Positions 10,971-23,518 of a stretch of 64,000 nt of DNA are shown piece by piece. The position numbers and the translations under genes are program-made. The notes beneath the pieces were generated by a model. The model saw nothing but the letters and a program-made list of their open reading frames with translations. It was not told where the DNA came from and made no database searches. Origin of the DNA: Pisolithus tinctorius (taxonomy: Eukaryota; Basidiomycota; Agaricomycetes; Boletales; Pisolithaceae); contig JANFAH010000015.1 in assembly GCA_024663395.1 (NCBI GenBank), positions 1 to 64,000 of the forward strand, read 5' to 3'. Numbering within the stretch: position 1 is the first letter of the stretch; every line of letters starts with the position of its first letter.

Positions 10971-12850
10971 ATGTTGCTGGTGGAAATAGCGGCCTCCAGC
11001 GGTGCATTTGATAGTATACCCATTGTGTGCGTCGTCGCCTTCTGCCATGCCTCGTCTCAATCTAACTTGCCGGACAGAAATATAGGCCATACGTCGACAA
11101 CTGAAGAACGGGCTGCGTCAGCTCGGCAGATAAGGGATGCCTGCATGAATGTCGAGTTCTGCTACAGTGGGACAAAGCCACTTGACTTGATACCAGTCAT
11201 TGTCTAACGGTCTATTTGCAGTTAGAAATCATGGTATCCCCGAAAAGATGATCGACAGGGTCCTCTCGGCCATGACAGCTTACTTTTCTCTCCGAATCGA
11301 GATGAAGATGAAGGTAGGCGCACTGCCTTCACGTCACCTCAATCCTTTGCCTTACCCCAAAAAGCTCTATCACAGAGAAGGCGCGAATTACAGGGGATAT
11401 GCGCCCGTGTTAGACTCCAACAATCGACTCAGAGAACAAAGGCGTTCTGTTCGAAGGTTTCGTAATCAGTCGGGAAGAAGTGATATTCGAGGAAAACGAT
11501 GACAAGGAAGCGAATGCCGATACCACTATTATTCCGAACCTATGGCCCTCGGAACCCGCCGCTGTCCGTGAAGCGTTTGTTAATTACTAGTACGTCGCAT
11601 AACAGCATACCGACGGTGGCAGCGCAACTCAACCCGTTCTGTGGTAAAGCCATGCAGCTGTAAGCATCAGAAACGCCCTGTTCCGCCTCTTTGCCCTTGC
11701 ATTGGATCTCCCTGAAACATACTTTGATGACAAGGTATAGCCATTCCTATAATCTCGTCGTCCTCCCCACTATTTATAGAACAAGAATCTCCCAACGATG
11801 CGGGGCCACCAGTATCCCCCTCAAGCAGGGTTCCGAAGAGGAATACATCCTTGGAATCAATGCCCACGCAGAATAATCATCTCCCTTGCATCCTTGGATA
11901 TACCCTGACAGACTTCCTCGTAGCTCCGTGAGTGCCGGACTGAAATAACATGCAGTATTTTACCATCTTATGGAAGGAGCCTGGAATTCAAGCTCTTCAG
12001 GTGCTAAACTCGGACAAGCAGCGGACAAATGCACCGCCGATAACTGGAACGCCGTCCATCAAGTATGCATCAGATCGAAAACGGACTCAACCACTTGATT
12101 GATTATCATTGGTGACCTGCTTGCACGATGGACGAGTGACCTTCCATTCTGAGCATAAGTAGTAATTACATTTCTAATCAACACAGGGTGCTTCGAGATA
12201 CAAAGGGGATTCAGATAGCGAAGAAAGGCTGCAGCGAGAAGCGTCCGCAGCCTGGATAAACTACAGGGAGAAAAGGCGCGTAGTTACCGTACAGAGCAAC
12301 CTCAACCAAAAACAAACCCAAACACACTAGGACGGGGCGACGCAAACCCCTGTGGCCGCCATCCCGCTAAGGCTCAATGCAAGAACTCGGCCTGCAGGGA
12401 GCGGAGCTGTACGGACAGCACTATGATGAGCCTGGTGACGCATAGGTAAGCCAATGATGGCTGACACTTCGGGCGCAGACGGCATGAGGTAAGGATCTCG
12501 TAAAGGCGGCCGCACCCAGTCGGTTAGTCTCGTATAATCAAATTTTAAACCCAATAAAATGCCTGAAAGACGACGTGTTGAGTTCAACCGTACATAGAGT
12601 GGTCAGCAAGCCTGTGGTCTACGGATATTCCATTGCCGTGTTCGTTGGTATCGATCCCCATGTTTGGGTCGAGGTGCGATGGCCTGAATTCTTGCTACTG
12701 AACACGGATCAATCGCTTCTTCCGGCCCATGCCGAGTTGTATCTCCCTGAGAGACCACCAAGTTACGCACCTACCTCTGCAGGGGACCACGTCCAGACGC
12801 GCCTGAACATGACCTATCATCGAAACACCGCCTTGAGCGACAAGGTATGA
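10971..12850 (+). pseudogene. 2OG-Fe(II) oxygenase copy C
   Basis: Exon 1 (ATG 10,971, SGAFDSIPI), exon 2 (IGHTSTTEERAASARQIRD), exon 3 (RNHGIPEKMIDRVLSAM) and the start of exon 4 (KLYHREGANYRGYAPVLDSN) are well preserved with usable splice sites. The frame is then lost in exon 4 at about 11,420, where RGDL should follow. Exons 5 and 6 are present to about 11,875, but the HSE codon region reads HAE followed by a stop and the 7-base exon is gone. Exon 9 lies at about 12,115-12,135. Roughly 380 bases of unrelated sequence (about 12,190-12,565) then separate it from exons 10-11 (STVHRVVSKPVVYGYSIAVF, ending at the stop 12,848-12,850). The insertion is bounded only by homology loss; I saw no clear target-site duplication. 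Confidence 0.75.
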
Positions 12851-13161
12851 GTCGTTTAGACACAGTTAACCCACATGCTCTCAATTTTGTTCCTGAATGT
12901 TAAATACAGAAATGCTTTAAAGAACGCTTCCGCAACCTTAACTGCGTAACAAAGGTTTGAATTGGGAAGCACCAGTAAAGGTTACCTGATCACGCCCCTT
13001 GAACTTTCCGGGGACATTGGTAGGTGCTGAGATGATGTCGCAGGCTCCATATCAGCGCGCGCATGCCCATAATGAAGCTTCATTTCGTTTCTTATCAGAT
13101 AGGTGTTGCGTACTTATACCGAGGGTGAACTACAAGGCTGCCCTCGTGAGCGAGCCTTAAG

Positions 13162-14684
13162 ATGTCTCTGGCAGAAACTGCGGCCTCGGTGAGTGGCGCC
13201 TTCGATAGCATACCCATTATGTGCGTAGTTTCCTACGTTCTCCGGTACTACTTAAACTCGCTTATCGGACAGCGACATAGGACATGCGTCCGACACCTGA
13301 GGAACGGGCTGCGTTGGCTCGGCAGATCAGGGATGCTTGCATGAATGTCGGTTTTTTTTACAGTGAGCACAGACCCTCCTGTCTTAATATTCATGACTTC
13401 TCAACGAGCGACTCACAGTTAGCAACCATGGTATACCCCAGGAGACCATTGGCAAGGTCTTCTCGGCTGTGGAAGCTTACTTTTCTCTCCCAGTGGAGAC
13501 GAAGATGAAGGTAAGCCTAATTCCTCATATCACTTGATCCTTGATTCATCTGGAGAAGCTTTACCACGGAGATGGGAATTTCATGGGATACGAACCCGTG
13601 TTGGGCTCCAACGTCGACCCAGTCAACAGAGGCGACCTACACGAAGGTTTCCTATTTGGTTGGGAAGAATTGGTGCCCGCAGAAAACGACGACAAGCGAG
13701 CGAATGATGGTGCCATGGCTGGTGCAAATGTATGGCCCTCGGAACCCGCCGGGTTCCGTGAAGCCTGCCTCAATTACTAGTACGCTTCATTCTGACATAC
13801 TGTTCGAGTGTGCCTCATTTCGTTCCGCGGTCAAGTCATGCAGCTGTAGGTGTTGGAAAGGTCCTGTTCCACCTGTTTGCCCTTGCATTGGATCTCCCTG
13901 AAACATACTTCGATGACAAGGTACGGTCGTTCCTACGTATCCAATTGTTCCCTGACGGTTTTCAGACCAGGAATTCCGCCGCATCCATGCGTGTTCTCCA
14001 TTACCCACCCCAAACTGGTCCCGAAGACGATGGTATCGTCGGAATCGGTGCCCACTCAGAGTAAGCATCCCACCTATACCCTTGAATCTTCCCTGACAAA
14101 CCTCTTCATAGTTTTAGGGTTGGGGGTTTCATCAAAGCATATAGAATCTCGAACTGAAATGATATGCAGTGTTTCACCATCTTATGGCAAGAACCCGATA
14201 TTCAGGCTCTTCAACTACTGAACTCCGAGAAGCAATGGGTAAAGGCACCGCCTATCCCCGGAACGCTTGTTATCAAGTGTGTGGAAGATTGAATGACATT
14301 TGAATGATCTGACTGATTGCAACTAGTATCGGTGACCAGTTTGCACGATGGACGAGTGAGTGTTAATCCGGGTATACATACTGACTCCTGTCTCACACGC
14401 TCGTCTGGTAGACGACGTATTCAGGTCGACCGTGCATAGAGCGATCAACAGGAGCGGCGTCCGCCGATATTCCATTCCTTTGTTCTTCGGCACGGATTAC
14501 CACGTCCAGATCAAGGTAAGTTGGCCTTGATTGTTGCTACGGCACTCAGATCAATCACCTCGCCCAGCCCATGCCGAGTTGTGTATCCCCTGAGAGGCCG
14601 CCCAAGTACGAACCCATCGCTGCAGGGGACTACATCCATCAGCGTCTGCAGGAGGTGTATTACCAAAACACCTCTACCTCCTGA
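13162..14684 (+). pseudogene. 2OG-Fe(II) oxygenase copy D, one frameshift
   Basis: All eleven exons of the family are present with plausible splice sites, but exon 2 has one extra C at about 13,290 (reading GHAS, then DT and a stop). That makes exon 2 ninety bases instead of 89 and kills the frame. Otherwise the copy is close to F: exon 3 SNHGIPQETIGKVFSAV, exon 5 FHLFALALDLPETYFDDK, exon 8 CFTILWQEPDIQ, exon 10 STVHRAINRSGVRRYSIPLF, ending NTSTS and TGA at 14,682-14,684. The 7-base exon reads TTTTAGG rather than TTTTGAG, so the residue after the metal-binding Asp-Phe would be Arg instead of Glu. The 3' halves of D and F are nearly identical, pointing to a recent duplication. Confidence 0.8.
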
Positions 14685-14689
14685 TGTGG

Positions 14690-15540
14690 CTAGGCAACTT
14701 GTCGTGGTCAACGAGTCAATTTTATAATTGTATGTATGCTTTTTTAACACGATGCTATTTGTTAGATAGGTTTTCAGCCTCATCTTGCGCGTCTTGTTAG
14801 CGGTTGCCACCCGTACTTCAGCAGTTGCCAATGCTGGGTACTAAGCACTACTAGCACAGTATATTTCTGTAAATCTCGGCCAATCATTCAATCATTGAGG
14901 GTGCTTGCAATGCTTATACACACTCTTCAATGGCGCACTTCTAATTGTCATTCGCTGAAGGTAAGCATTTCACTCTTCGGTAGAGCCCGACTTGGCGATC
15001 CACTGTAGACTAGCTATCAAGCTTGAGCGCCAAATGACAAAATCATTCTACATTCCTACTGTCGGGCATTTGTTGGAACCAGTACCGTCAAACAGGTTTC
15101 AAATTCAAGCATCTCCGTGGCCATCGACCAGGGGCCTAATTCTCGCGTTTTGTACATATGTAAGCTTTGGTTTGTGCAGACCTTTGTAATCGCGTCTGGC
15201 TTGTCAGTGTGTGCTGATGTATTTCTTTGGCGGTCGTTCGTCCTACGTGCTTCAAATGCTACGACCGTTGCAGCCCCGTTTTCCGCTATTCTCGTTCCGC
15301 TCGAGTGTCTGAAGCCGACTAGTGCAATTTCTGACGCCGGTTCGTTGTATGGATCAAACTTCTTACGAAGTTTAAATCTAAGACGCTCTCCTCATCACCT
15401 TCTAAAGCAACCCTTGCGCAGCCGAGGTTGGTTTAGTCTGGGAGGCTCTACGTAATCGCAGTCGCCTATTTCTTAAAAGATCAGTGTTGTATGCTTGTAC
15501 TGAGGATGAGCACTGAGTAAGGCTGTCTCTATGAGCGAAC
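14690..15540. repeat. Inter-copy spacer carrying a dispersed repeat
   Basis: No gene is recognised. The part from about 15,060 to 15,480 shares blocks with 23,190-23,400 (CAAATTCAAACATCTCC-type and GGGAGGCTCCACGCAATCGC-type segments). A 90-base part at about 15,180-15,270 also matches 2,076-2,165, where it reads (A/S)SGLS..CADVFLW in a short frame. The repeat therefore occurs upstream of oxygenase copies E and G and at the broken edge of copy A, consistent with duplication of a unit that includes 5' flanking DNA. Confidence 0.5.
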
Positions 15541-15547
15541 CCCAATA

Positions 15548-16950
15548 CGTCTCTGGCAGAAACTGTAGCCTCACTGAGCGGTGCGTTCGATAGCTTATCC
15601 GTTATGCGCGTTGTTTCCTACGTCTCCCAGCCTTACTACCTAAACTCACTTATCGGACAACAATATAGGACATGCGTCGGCACCTGAGGAACGATCCGCG
15701 TTGGCCTGACAAATCAGGGATGCGTGCATAATTGTCAGGTTCTTTTACAGTGGGAACAGACTCTCATGACCTGACACAATTTTCCAACGAGCTATTTGCA
15801 GTCAAAAATTCCGGTATACCTGAAGAGACAATCGATAAGGTCCTCTCGGCCATGAAAGCTTCCATTTCTCTCCCAACTGAGACGAAGATGAAGGTAGGTC
15901 CAACGTCCTCGCATTGCCTTGATCCTCGCCTCATCAGATTCAGCTTTACCACAGACAAGGCGCACCTTTCAGAGGATATGAGCCTATTATAGATTCCAAC
16001 GTCAACCTACCCAACAGAGGTGATCTGAACGAAAGCTTTGTGACCGGTTGGGAAAAACTGGTACCAGAGGAAAACGTCGACGATACCCCGGTAGTTGCTA
16101 TCCGATGGCCCTCAGGACCCGCTGGGTTCCGTGAAGCCTGCCTGGATGACTAGTACGTTTCGTAATGGCAAACTACTTTCGGAACGTGACTCATCCCATT
16201 AATCAAGCCATGCCGCTTCAGGCGTCGCAAAGGACTTGTACCTCCCCTTCGCCCTCGCATTGGATGTCCCTGAAGCGTACTTTGATGACAAGGCCCCACT
16301 GTTCCCACATGTACACTCGTGATCTTCAGCCGGGTTTTCAGTTCAACTAAGCGCGACCTCATGCGGGGTCTTCATTATCCCCCTCAGGCAGGTCCAGAAC
16401 ACGATACCATTGTCGGAATTGGCACACACTCAGAGTGGTCATCTCATTTTCATCGTTGAATATCCTAGACTCCGCGAAGCAATGGACAAACGTTGCGCCG
16501 ATCCCTGGGACGCCGATCGTCGAGTACGTGCCAGACCGAAAGGAATGTGCATAGCTTCTCCGACTGATTGCGCTTAGTATGGGCGACCTGTTTTTACGAT
16601 GGACAAATGAGCTGCGATTTCAAACATCATGATGATTCCAGTCTCATATGCTTTCCCTGAAGGATGATATATTTAGGTCGGCCACGCCACGAGGTCAACA
16701 GGAGCGGCGTCTGCTGTTACTCTATTCCAATGCGGATTTCCACGTCGAGGTCTAGGTATGTTAGCGGCTGATTCTTGAAACGAGACCCTGATCACTACTT
16801 CTTCCAGCCCATACCGAGTTGTGTATTTCCTGAGAGACCAATCAAGCATGAAACCATCAAATCAGGATAATACGCCCGAAGCGCATTCGAGAGATGTACC
16901 AACAAAGGGACACCACCCCGATGACGCAACTAGGCATAACGATGGACAAT
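15548..16950 (+). pseudogene. 2OG-Fe(II) oxygenase copy E
   Basis: The start codon position reads ACG (15,548) instead of ATG. The exon 2 acceptor ACAG of other copies is ACAA here, and exon 2 carries an in-frame TGA. Exon 3 (KNSGIPEETIDKVLSAM) has His of the usual NHG replaced by Ser. Exons 4-6 and 8-11 are traceable to about 16,950, with point changes and short deletions; the C-terminal piece ends in a run of shifted frames. No active enzyme is expected. It is the most decayed of the tandem copies C-H. Confidence 0.7.
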
Positions 16951-16984
16951 GAGACACACACCCTCGATCAAATATATACCTGTT

Positions 16985-17815
16985 GCTGAGTACTTGACTG
17001 CTTTATAGGAAGGAACTTACCTTTGCTACGGGAACCTCCACAGGCAGGCCGAGTAATGACCGTCCATAACCTGCACAAAATCAACTTCGACGACATTACT
17101 TGTCGCCGCGAATGTAAACAGGCTCCCCTAATTTGCACCAATAACAAACTGCATCAATTGGACTCATCTACCGGTGCACTTCGACAGAATGAGACGTAGA
17201 TAGGTTGATATCCCGTTTCCGTTCCTGATAAGATGTATACCATGCCAAAGGCATTCTCTCGACGGACCACTCATGATCTGTTTGCATAGTCAGCTGCCAG
17301 ATCTGCGCTGCTTAAGCATTTCATGCGGGCAGGCTTTAAGTAGAATAAGACAGGACACATTTGGTTTAAGCATCATGTACCTCCATCAAATAAGTCGTTT
17401 TAGACACAGATAAACCACACCCTCTCGATTCTCGTCCTAAATGCTAAGTACAGAAATGCTCTGTAGAACGCCTCCGCAAGCTTGACTGAGCAACCAACCT
17501 CTGCACAAGTTTGAATTCGGAAGTCGCCAGAAAAGGTTACGTAATCACGCTTACCTTTCGCACTCCCGAGGACACTGGTTGGCCCTGAGGAGATATCAGG
17601 CATTTATTGGGTCCAGCACTCAGGCTTGACACGACACCTCCTGGGGCACCAATCATCTGCCTTCTTCCCACGTTTGGTTCCCTTCGAGGATAGGTCTTTG
17701 CGCCGCTGATGTTGGTTCACGTCAGCGGAAACACCCATTATGAAAACTTCATATCAGATAAGTGTTGTGTATTTATACCGAAGATGAGTTGTAAGGCTGT
17801 CCCCGCAAGCGAGCC
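16985..17815. repeat. Inter-copy spacer shared with other spacers of the array
   Basis: No gene is recognised. The segment 17,394-17,590 is an imperfect copy of 12,850-13,040 (TTTAGACACAG, TACAGAAATGCT and GGTTAC..AATCACGC blocks), each lying just upstream of an oxygenase copy (F and D). The segment 17,040-17,340 matches 25,190-25,510 and its inverted partner near 36,880-37,230. The upstream 100 bases keep a conserved layout before each start codon (an AT-rich stretch, then GTGAGCGAGCCTTAAGATG-like sequence), which could be promoter and 5' leader sequence copied with the gene. Confidence 0.5.
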
Positions 17816-17821
17816 TTGGAG

Positions 17822-19359
17822 ATGTCCCTGGCAGAAACTGCAGCCTCGGTGAGTGGTGCCTTCGATAGCATACCCATCATGTGCGTCGTTTCTTACGTCC
17901 CCAAGCACCACCCGTACTAACTTACAAGTTATCGGACAGCGACATAGGACATGTGTCGACACCTGAGGAACGGGCTGCGTTGGCCCTGCGGGTTAGAGAT
18001 GCCTGCATGAATGTTGGGTTCTTTTACAGTGGGCACAGACTGTCCTGTCTTAACACCTACTTTCTAACGAACGATTCGCAGTTAGCAACCATGGTATACC
18101 CCAGGAGACCATTGACAATGTCTTCTCTGCCGTGAAAGCCTACTTTTCTCTGCCACTCGAGACAAAGATGAAGGTAAGCCTACCGTTCTTACGTCATCTG
18201 ATCTTTCTTTCATCCGGAGAAGCTCCATCACAAAGAGGTTGGAAATTTCAAAGGATACGAACCCCTGTTGGACTCCAACGCCGACCCAGCCAATAGAGGC
18301 GACCTACACGAAGGCTTCGAAATGGGTTGGGAAGAATTGGTGCCCAAGGAAAACGACAAAAAGCGAGCGAATGATGGTGCTATGGCTGGTGCAAATGTAT
18401 GGCCCTCGGAACCCGCCGGGTTCCGTGAAGCTTGCCTCAATTACTAGTACGCTCCATTCTGACGTATCATTCGAGTGTACCTCATCCCGTCCCGTGATCA
18501 AGTCACGCAGCTGTAGGTGTCGGAAAGGTCCTGTTCCACCTGTTTGCCCTTGCATTGGATCTCCCTGAAACATATTTCGATGACAAGGTACGGTCGTTCC
18601 TATGTATCCAACTTTCCTTGCCGATGGTTTTCAGACCAGGAATTCTGCTGCAGCCATGCGCGTTCTCCATTATCCACCTCAAACTGGTCCCGAAGACGAT
18701 GGTATCGTTGGAATCGGTGCCCACTCAGAGTAAGCATCCCACCTATACCCACCCTTGAATCTGCCATGACAAACCTCTTCATAGTTTTGAGGTTGGGGGT
18801 TTTCATCAAAACATATAGAATCTCGAATTGAAATGATATGCAGTGTTTCACCATCTTATGGCAAGAACCCGATATTCAGGCTCTTCAACTACTGAACTCC
18901 GAGAAGCAATGGGTAAAGGCACCGCCTATCCCCGGAACGCTTGTTATCAAGTGTGTGGAAGATTGAATGACATTTGAATGATCTGACTGATTGCAACTAG
19001 TATCGGTGACCAGCTTGCACGATGGACGAGTGAGTGTCAATCCGGGTATACATACTGATTCCTTTCTCACATGCTCCCCTGGGAGACGACGTATTTAGGT
19101 CGACCGTGCATAGAGCGATCAACAGGAGCGGCGTTCGCAGATATTCCATTCCTTTGTTCTTCGGCACGGATTACCACGTCCAGGTCGAGGTAAGGTTGAC
19201 CTTGATTCTCCTTGCGGCACCCAGATCAATCACCCCGCCCAGCCCATGCCGAGTTGCGTATCCCCCGAGAGACCGCCAAAGTACGAACCCGTCGCTGCAG
19301 GGGACTACGTCCACCAGCGCCTGCAGGAGGTGTATTACCGAAACATCTCTACCTCCTAA
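17822..19359 (+). CDS. 2OG-Fe(II) oxygenase copy F, intact (IPNS-like, 335 aa)
   Basis: Non-heme iron, 2-oxoglutarate-type oxygenase of the isopenicillin-N-synthase-like group; the substrate is unknown. Eleven exons splice by hand into 1,008 bases: 17822-17880, 17940-18028, 18082-18173, 18223-18446, 18503-18587, 18635-18729, 18785-18791, 18844-18950, 19001-19029, 19086-19189, 19243-19359. The N-terminal DIOX_N part has SIPIIDIGH, DACMNVGFFY and SNHGIPQETIDNV. The oxygenase core has GIGAHSDFE (His and Asp metal ligands; the Asp codon is finished by the 7-base exon), FTILWQEPDIQ, RSTVHRAINRSG (distal His) and RRYSIPLFFG (Arg/Ser that bind the 2OG carboxylate). Length fits the family. The ATG at 17,822 matches the start in copies D, G, H and I. 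The donor after the tiny exon is GTTGGG, a weak site. Confidence 0.85.
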
Positions 19360-19364
19360 TGGGG

Positions 19365-20385
19365 CCAGGAACTTGTCATGGTCCATAAGTCGATTTATAA
19401 TTGTATGTATGCCTCTCAATACGCATGGTCTTTATTAGATAGGTTTACAACCTTGTCTCACCCTTGTCGCATCCTGTCGGTGGTCGGGCTCGGCCCCAGG
19501 AAGGTGGGTAACCCGCTCGCTCTGACAGGTAACCATGGTGCAGACGTTAAGGTCGCAGTGCGCAGCGGAATCTTCGTGTTGTCGCCAGAACCCACGAAAT
19601 ATTTTTTGAAGCAGCTCTGGAAGTTCGCGTTTGACAATTGATTACCAGGACCAGTGTTATTATTATAGTAACTGTTTCTAGGTGTATGCCTGCAGGTCCG
19701 AAATACTTAAAGCGTGTGCTGGCAATGGGGACTGAGCTTTATGATTTGCGCTTTCTTTCCGAACGCCGTCTAGGCTTGTCAAATTTGCGTGGTGCATGCA
19801 TTGGTCCTGTTATTAACCGGATAGGCCCCTGTAAGCGTGGATAGGCATTGGAAGGAGCTGGTCACTTGAGTGTCGATGTCTTTTCTGAGATTCTGAACTG
19901 CTGCTAACTCATAAGTTGCCTCAATCTAGTCCACTCCTTTCGCTCCTCAACATGAATTGTACACACCCTACACTCATGTGACCGGCAGGACCAGCCTATC
20001 AAAAGATTGGCGACGAACATCTTCATAGACCTGCGTCTAGGAAGCAGTGGTATTTCCAGTTATAAATACGACATTTTATCTTGCGGAGTAACAATGGAAT
20101 GTCGAATGCAGGAATGCAGGATGGAACTACTGGTATCATGCCCCTCTCCGCGACGCTGTATGCCCTAAGTGCCGCATCGGCAGCGATGCTGATGCCAGCC
20201 ACTTAGCGCATGTCAAACTGCCTTGCTCCATCCATTGAACTCTCTACATCGTCCGAACGCTTTGGCAAATTTGCAACGTGGACAGCCTTAGTATATCGAT
20301 CTGGCTCGGTACCTGAAGGTGAACCCTGGTTTCGAAGGAATTGCCGTGTATTCAGTGATGCTAGAAGTGAGTTGGCATATACTAC
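19365..20385. other. Spacer without a recognised gene
   Basis: Between copy F and the membrane-protein gene, 1 kb shows only short ORFs (for example 19,378-19,641 plus) without domains or convincing splice partners. I see no copy of the oxygenase or of its flanking repeats here, which marks an interruption of the array. Confidence 0.35.
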
Positions 20386-20399
20386 TCAGTAGTCAGCTG

Positions 20400-22165
20400 G
20401 GGTATTATGTCCGTTGTGTGCAAGGTACGAAAGACTGACACTTTCCAATGATGAAGTCCAAGACTGTCGCCCATGTATTTTGTTGATAAACACTCTGTAA
20501 AATCGTGTGAGCGGCACAGCCGTCTTGCAGTTGCAACAGGTTATAAGTACCGCGGTGAGCTCCCCAATGGCGACTAGTCTACAAATTTCGATCAAGTCCC
20601 AGTTGCAACGAAAGGGGCATCAAACTTACAAAGTCAGCAAACATCGGTTAACAGCATAGATGATAAGTGTGTTCAGGAGTTGTTTCGTTCTAAACATGGT
20701 TCATTAAGCACGAACCAACAAGGCAGAGTGAAGTTACCTTGGGAACATGGAACGACTGCTGCTGTCATACAAAAGTATGCAAAGTGACGCCGTAATCAGA
20801 CCCTCTGGAACTATGGCAAGGGCCCCGTACGGTATCAGGACGGAAAACTATCAATAACGATTTGTGAGCCAGTGTGCCAATGTTTCTATTAACACAGCTA
20901 CCCTAATTTGCTCAGCGGCGCTGGCCTCGGTATTGACGAACCTATATGAAGAGATCAATATCTCAGTCGAGATGGTTGGACAGCTTGGAGTACATGAAAA
21001 CAGCCATCCCTGCTTGTTGATTAGAATAATTTTCAGAGTGGAGTTATATCACGCACCCATGCCAAACCCTGTTAAAACATCATTAGAAATGCCTCATGAC
21101 TTGCACAATAAACAAAACTCACCGAAATGAGCCAGTACTGAGATTAGCTATAACATAGAAGTCTGGATGATATATGTTTTTCCATCACAAACAGACATAC
21201 TCACAATCGGGGCGGTCACCAACCACTTCACTTGAGGGCGACAAACTGAATACCGATCAACAAAGATACAAGGCATAGGTCGAATGCGACATACGGTGAT
21301 ATATTTTATGTGCAAAAAAGCTAATAGCATTCAGTATACGAGTATCAACCCATATTGGGTAGTTACTTACCATTGAACTACAAACACCACAAGTACCTGT
21401 AATACAGGGAGACGTTATCATCAAAGCTTGGAAGGTGAAAGGAACGTACATCCACCAGAAGTGATGCCTAAACGACGGAAATATTAAATCAGTGCCTTGT
21501 AGAAATTGCAGTTTGCATACCGGTAATGACCTGCCACATGCCATATTTCATCAGCAAGATCTAGCAGCTTTCAAATGGAAAGGTATACGAACCAGACAAG
21601 ATACTCCAAACTCGTTGGAATTCCATAATTGGTTACCTGCAGTGATTGAGCACAACAGCTACGAGGGCTAGATGGATCAGTTTTACCAGGTAGTAATACA
21701 ACATACGGCACACTAATCATCCATTAATGTCTAACTATGTATTCGCTTATATGCACCAAACACTCACTGAACGAGGCATATAAGCTATCCAAAACCCTGA
21801 CATTGTCTAAGCATGTTTGACGAGTGTTCCAAAGTCGCCCAACTCACCATATGACAGCGACAAGGAACTTCGTAGCTGAGGCATCCTCAGAGTAATGCAT
21901 GTAATACACATAAGTCTTTATAACTAGTAAGCAGAGCACCAAGCCGAACAGTTTCTTTAAGACGCCCCTGTAGAGTTGTTATGCCATATAACCTTGACAT
22001 GAAATAAAGACATCAGAGGGGCAGGCATAACGGCATCAAGCAAAGTTACACATACATCACGGAGACGAAACCCCCAATGAGGGCACAACCTGTTGCGATC
22101 CAATTAATAGGAAAGACCGCATTTGGGTGAGAAAGGTCCTCACTAAATCCGCCCAGGATGCTCAT
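20400..22165 (-). CDS. DUF6534-type multi-pass membrane protein
   Basis: A minus-strand gene of many short exons. Exon 1 (ATG at 22,165) gives MSILGGFSEDLSHPN and the first membrane segment WIATGCALIGGFVSVMY. Later exons give LFGLVLCLLVIKTYVYYMHY, then SEDASATKFLVAVIW joined to VLDSLYASFS (21,757-21,790), then VCRMLYYYLVKLIHLALV, NYGIPTSLEYLVW, ISFFAHKIYHR (about 21,300), PYGALAIVPEGLITASLCIL (about 20,800) and LLNTLIIYAVNRCLLTL (about 20,650). This order, especially the HYSEDASATKFLVAVIW helix and the late NTLxxYxxNxxLLT helix, is that of the fungal seven-helix family DUF6534, common in agaricomycetes and without a known biochemical role. Some exon joins and the stop near 20,400 are not settled; small defects cannot be excluded. 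It interrupts the oxygenase array. Confidence 0.7.
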
Positions 22166-22505
22166 GACGCTCCAACAACTTGTAGGAGGCAGACTCGTTA
22201 TGAATTTGCTACTGGGCACGAACTCGAATGAGTGATCGAGTGTGGATGTATCAACCTGATAGTAAAGCAATCCTGCTGTTGCGAAAGGATGGTGTCCGCA
22301 TTTAAGTACGACTTGGACAACTTGCATCGCCCAAGCAGTACCTCTTTTAGTAGGCAGACTAAATCATCAAAACCATTGATCCATCAGAGATGACGGAAAC
22401 CTCAATGATGACGGCCAAGCCCAGTCGTAGTACGCCTGTCTCTTTATATGCAGCGCTACATTTCGCGGGGTCCTTGGCTTCCAAGTAGTCAGTAAAGGGG
22501 ATACC

Positions 22506-22873
22506 TCATTGCTCTTGGAGAGTGCGCAACATAGATGGAAAAACATCGAATGTCAGCAGTTCATGCATAATGATATCTCTCACGTACGAACTGCAAGCGT
22601 GAACCACCATAAAAGTCTTAAGGCTCTCCGACGTTCTGATGATGACTCCACATCGAGTAATAACCGCAGCCTGGTTGCACAATAAATCAGGTGTATCGGG
22701 CAAGATCCGAGGTCCTGAAACATCGATCTGATCTGGCATAGGGACAGGCATTGTTGATTGGCAGAACATGCTACGACAGCACTGATACACACCTCGTCAG
22801 CTGTGGACGAAACCAACGGGGGGAAGAGAAGAAAGGAAGTACTTTGTACCTGTGACACGTACCGTACCACCAA
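22506..22873 (-). other. Unrecognised open frame (minus)
   Basis: Two overlapping minus frames of 94-97 codons lie here, upstream of the membrane-protein gene. One has hydrophobic stretches (TSFLLFPPLVSST, LRLLWWFTLAV). No domain is recognised and splice signals do not clearly tie it to the gene at 20.4-22.2 kb. The rest of 22,170-23,500 holds nothing identifiable apart from the dispersed repeat at about 23,190-23,400. Confidence 0.2.
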
Positions 22874-23518
22874 CTCATTCCGCGCACACAGTTCAAGCGA
22901 ACTACAACCCGGCCACCTGAGGAGCTGTTACAACACTCTATCGGGTTCGTAACGAATTTGCTTTTCGCATACGCGGCCCCGCTTGGGGTCAGGGCGGTGT
23001 CACTGCAGGATAGCGAAAATTGCTATTGCTGCGATAGCTGCTAGGTTTTTAGCGGCCTTCATTAATTTTGCCATGCAGCGACGTAAGGCACACCTAGGTT
23101 GGTTTGGCTGTGCACGCGTCCCTGGTGCTGGTGAGTTTCTCCAGGTTTCTCCATATCGGAGTTCCTAATTTTCATTCACCGGTAGATTGATCAAACACGG
23201 GTTTCAGTTTCAAATTCAAACATCTCCTGGACCATCAATCAGTGGCGCAATACTCATAGCTGTTTTCCAGGACTAGTCCTGCCCTGGGATTACTACTCCG
23301 TCATTTCATCGTCTTGTAAAGAGGCCGTTATGCTGTTAGCCCGGGAGGCTCCACGCAATCGCACTGCTCACCTATTTCTTACCGGATCGCTCGTAAGCCT
23401 TGAATGGCCGCGGGATCTCCCGAAGACCAAAATCGATAGTTAAGGGGGGTCAGCCAGTTGCATGCGTATATAAGCGTGAAGCCGCCATGTGAGTGAGTGC
23501 TGAGCGCTGAACCTTGAG

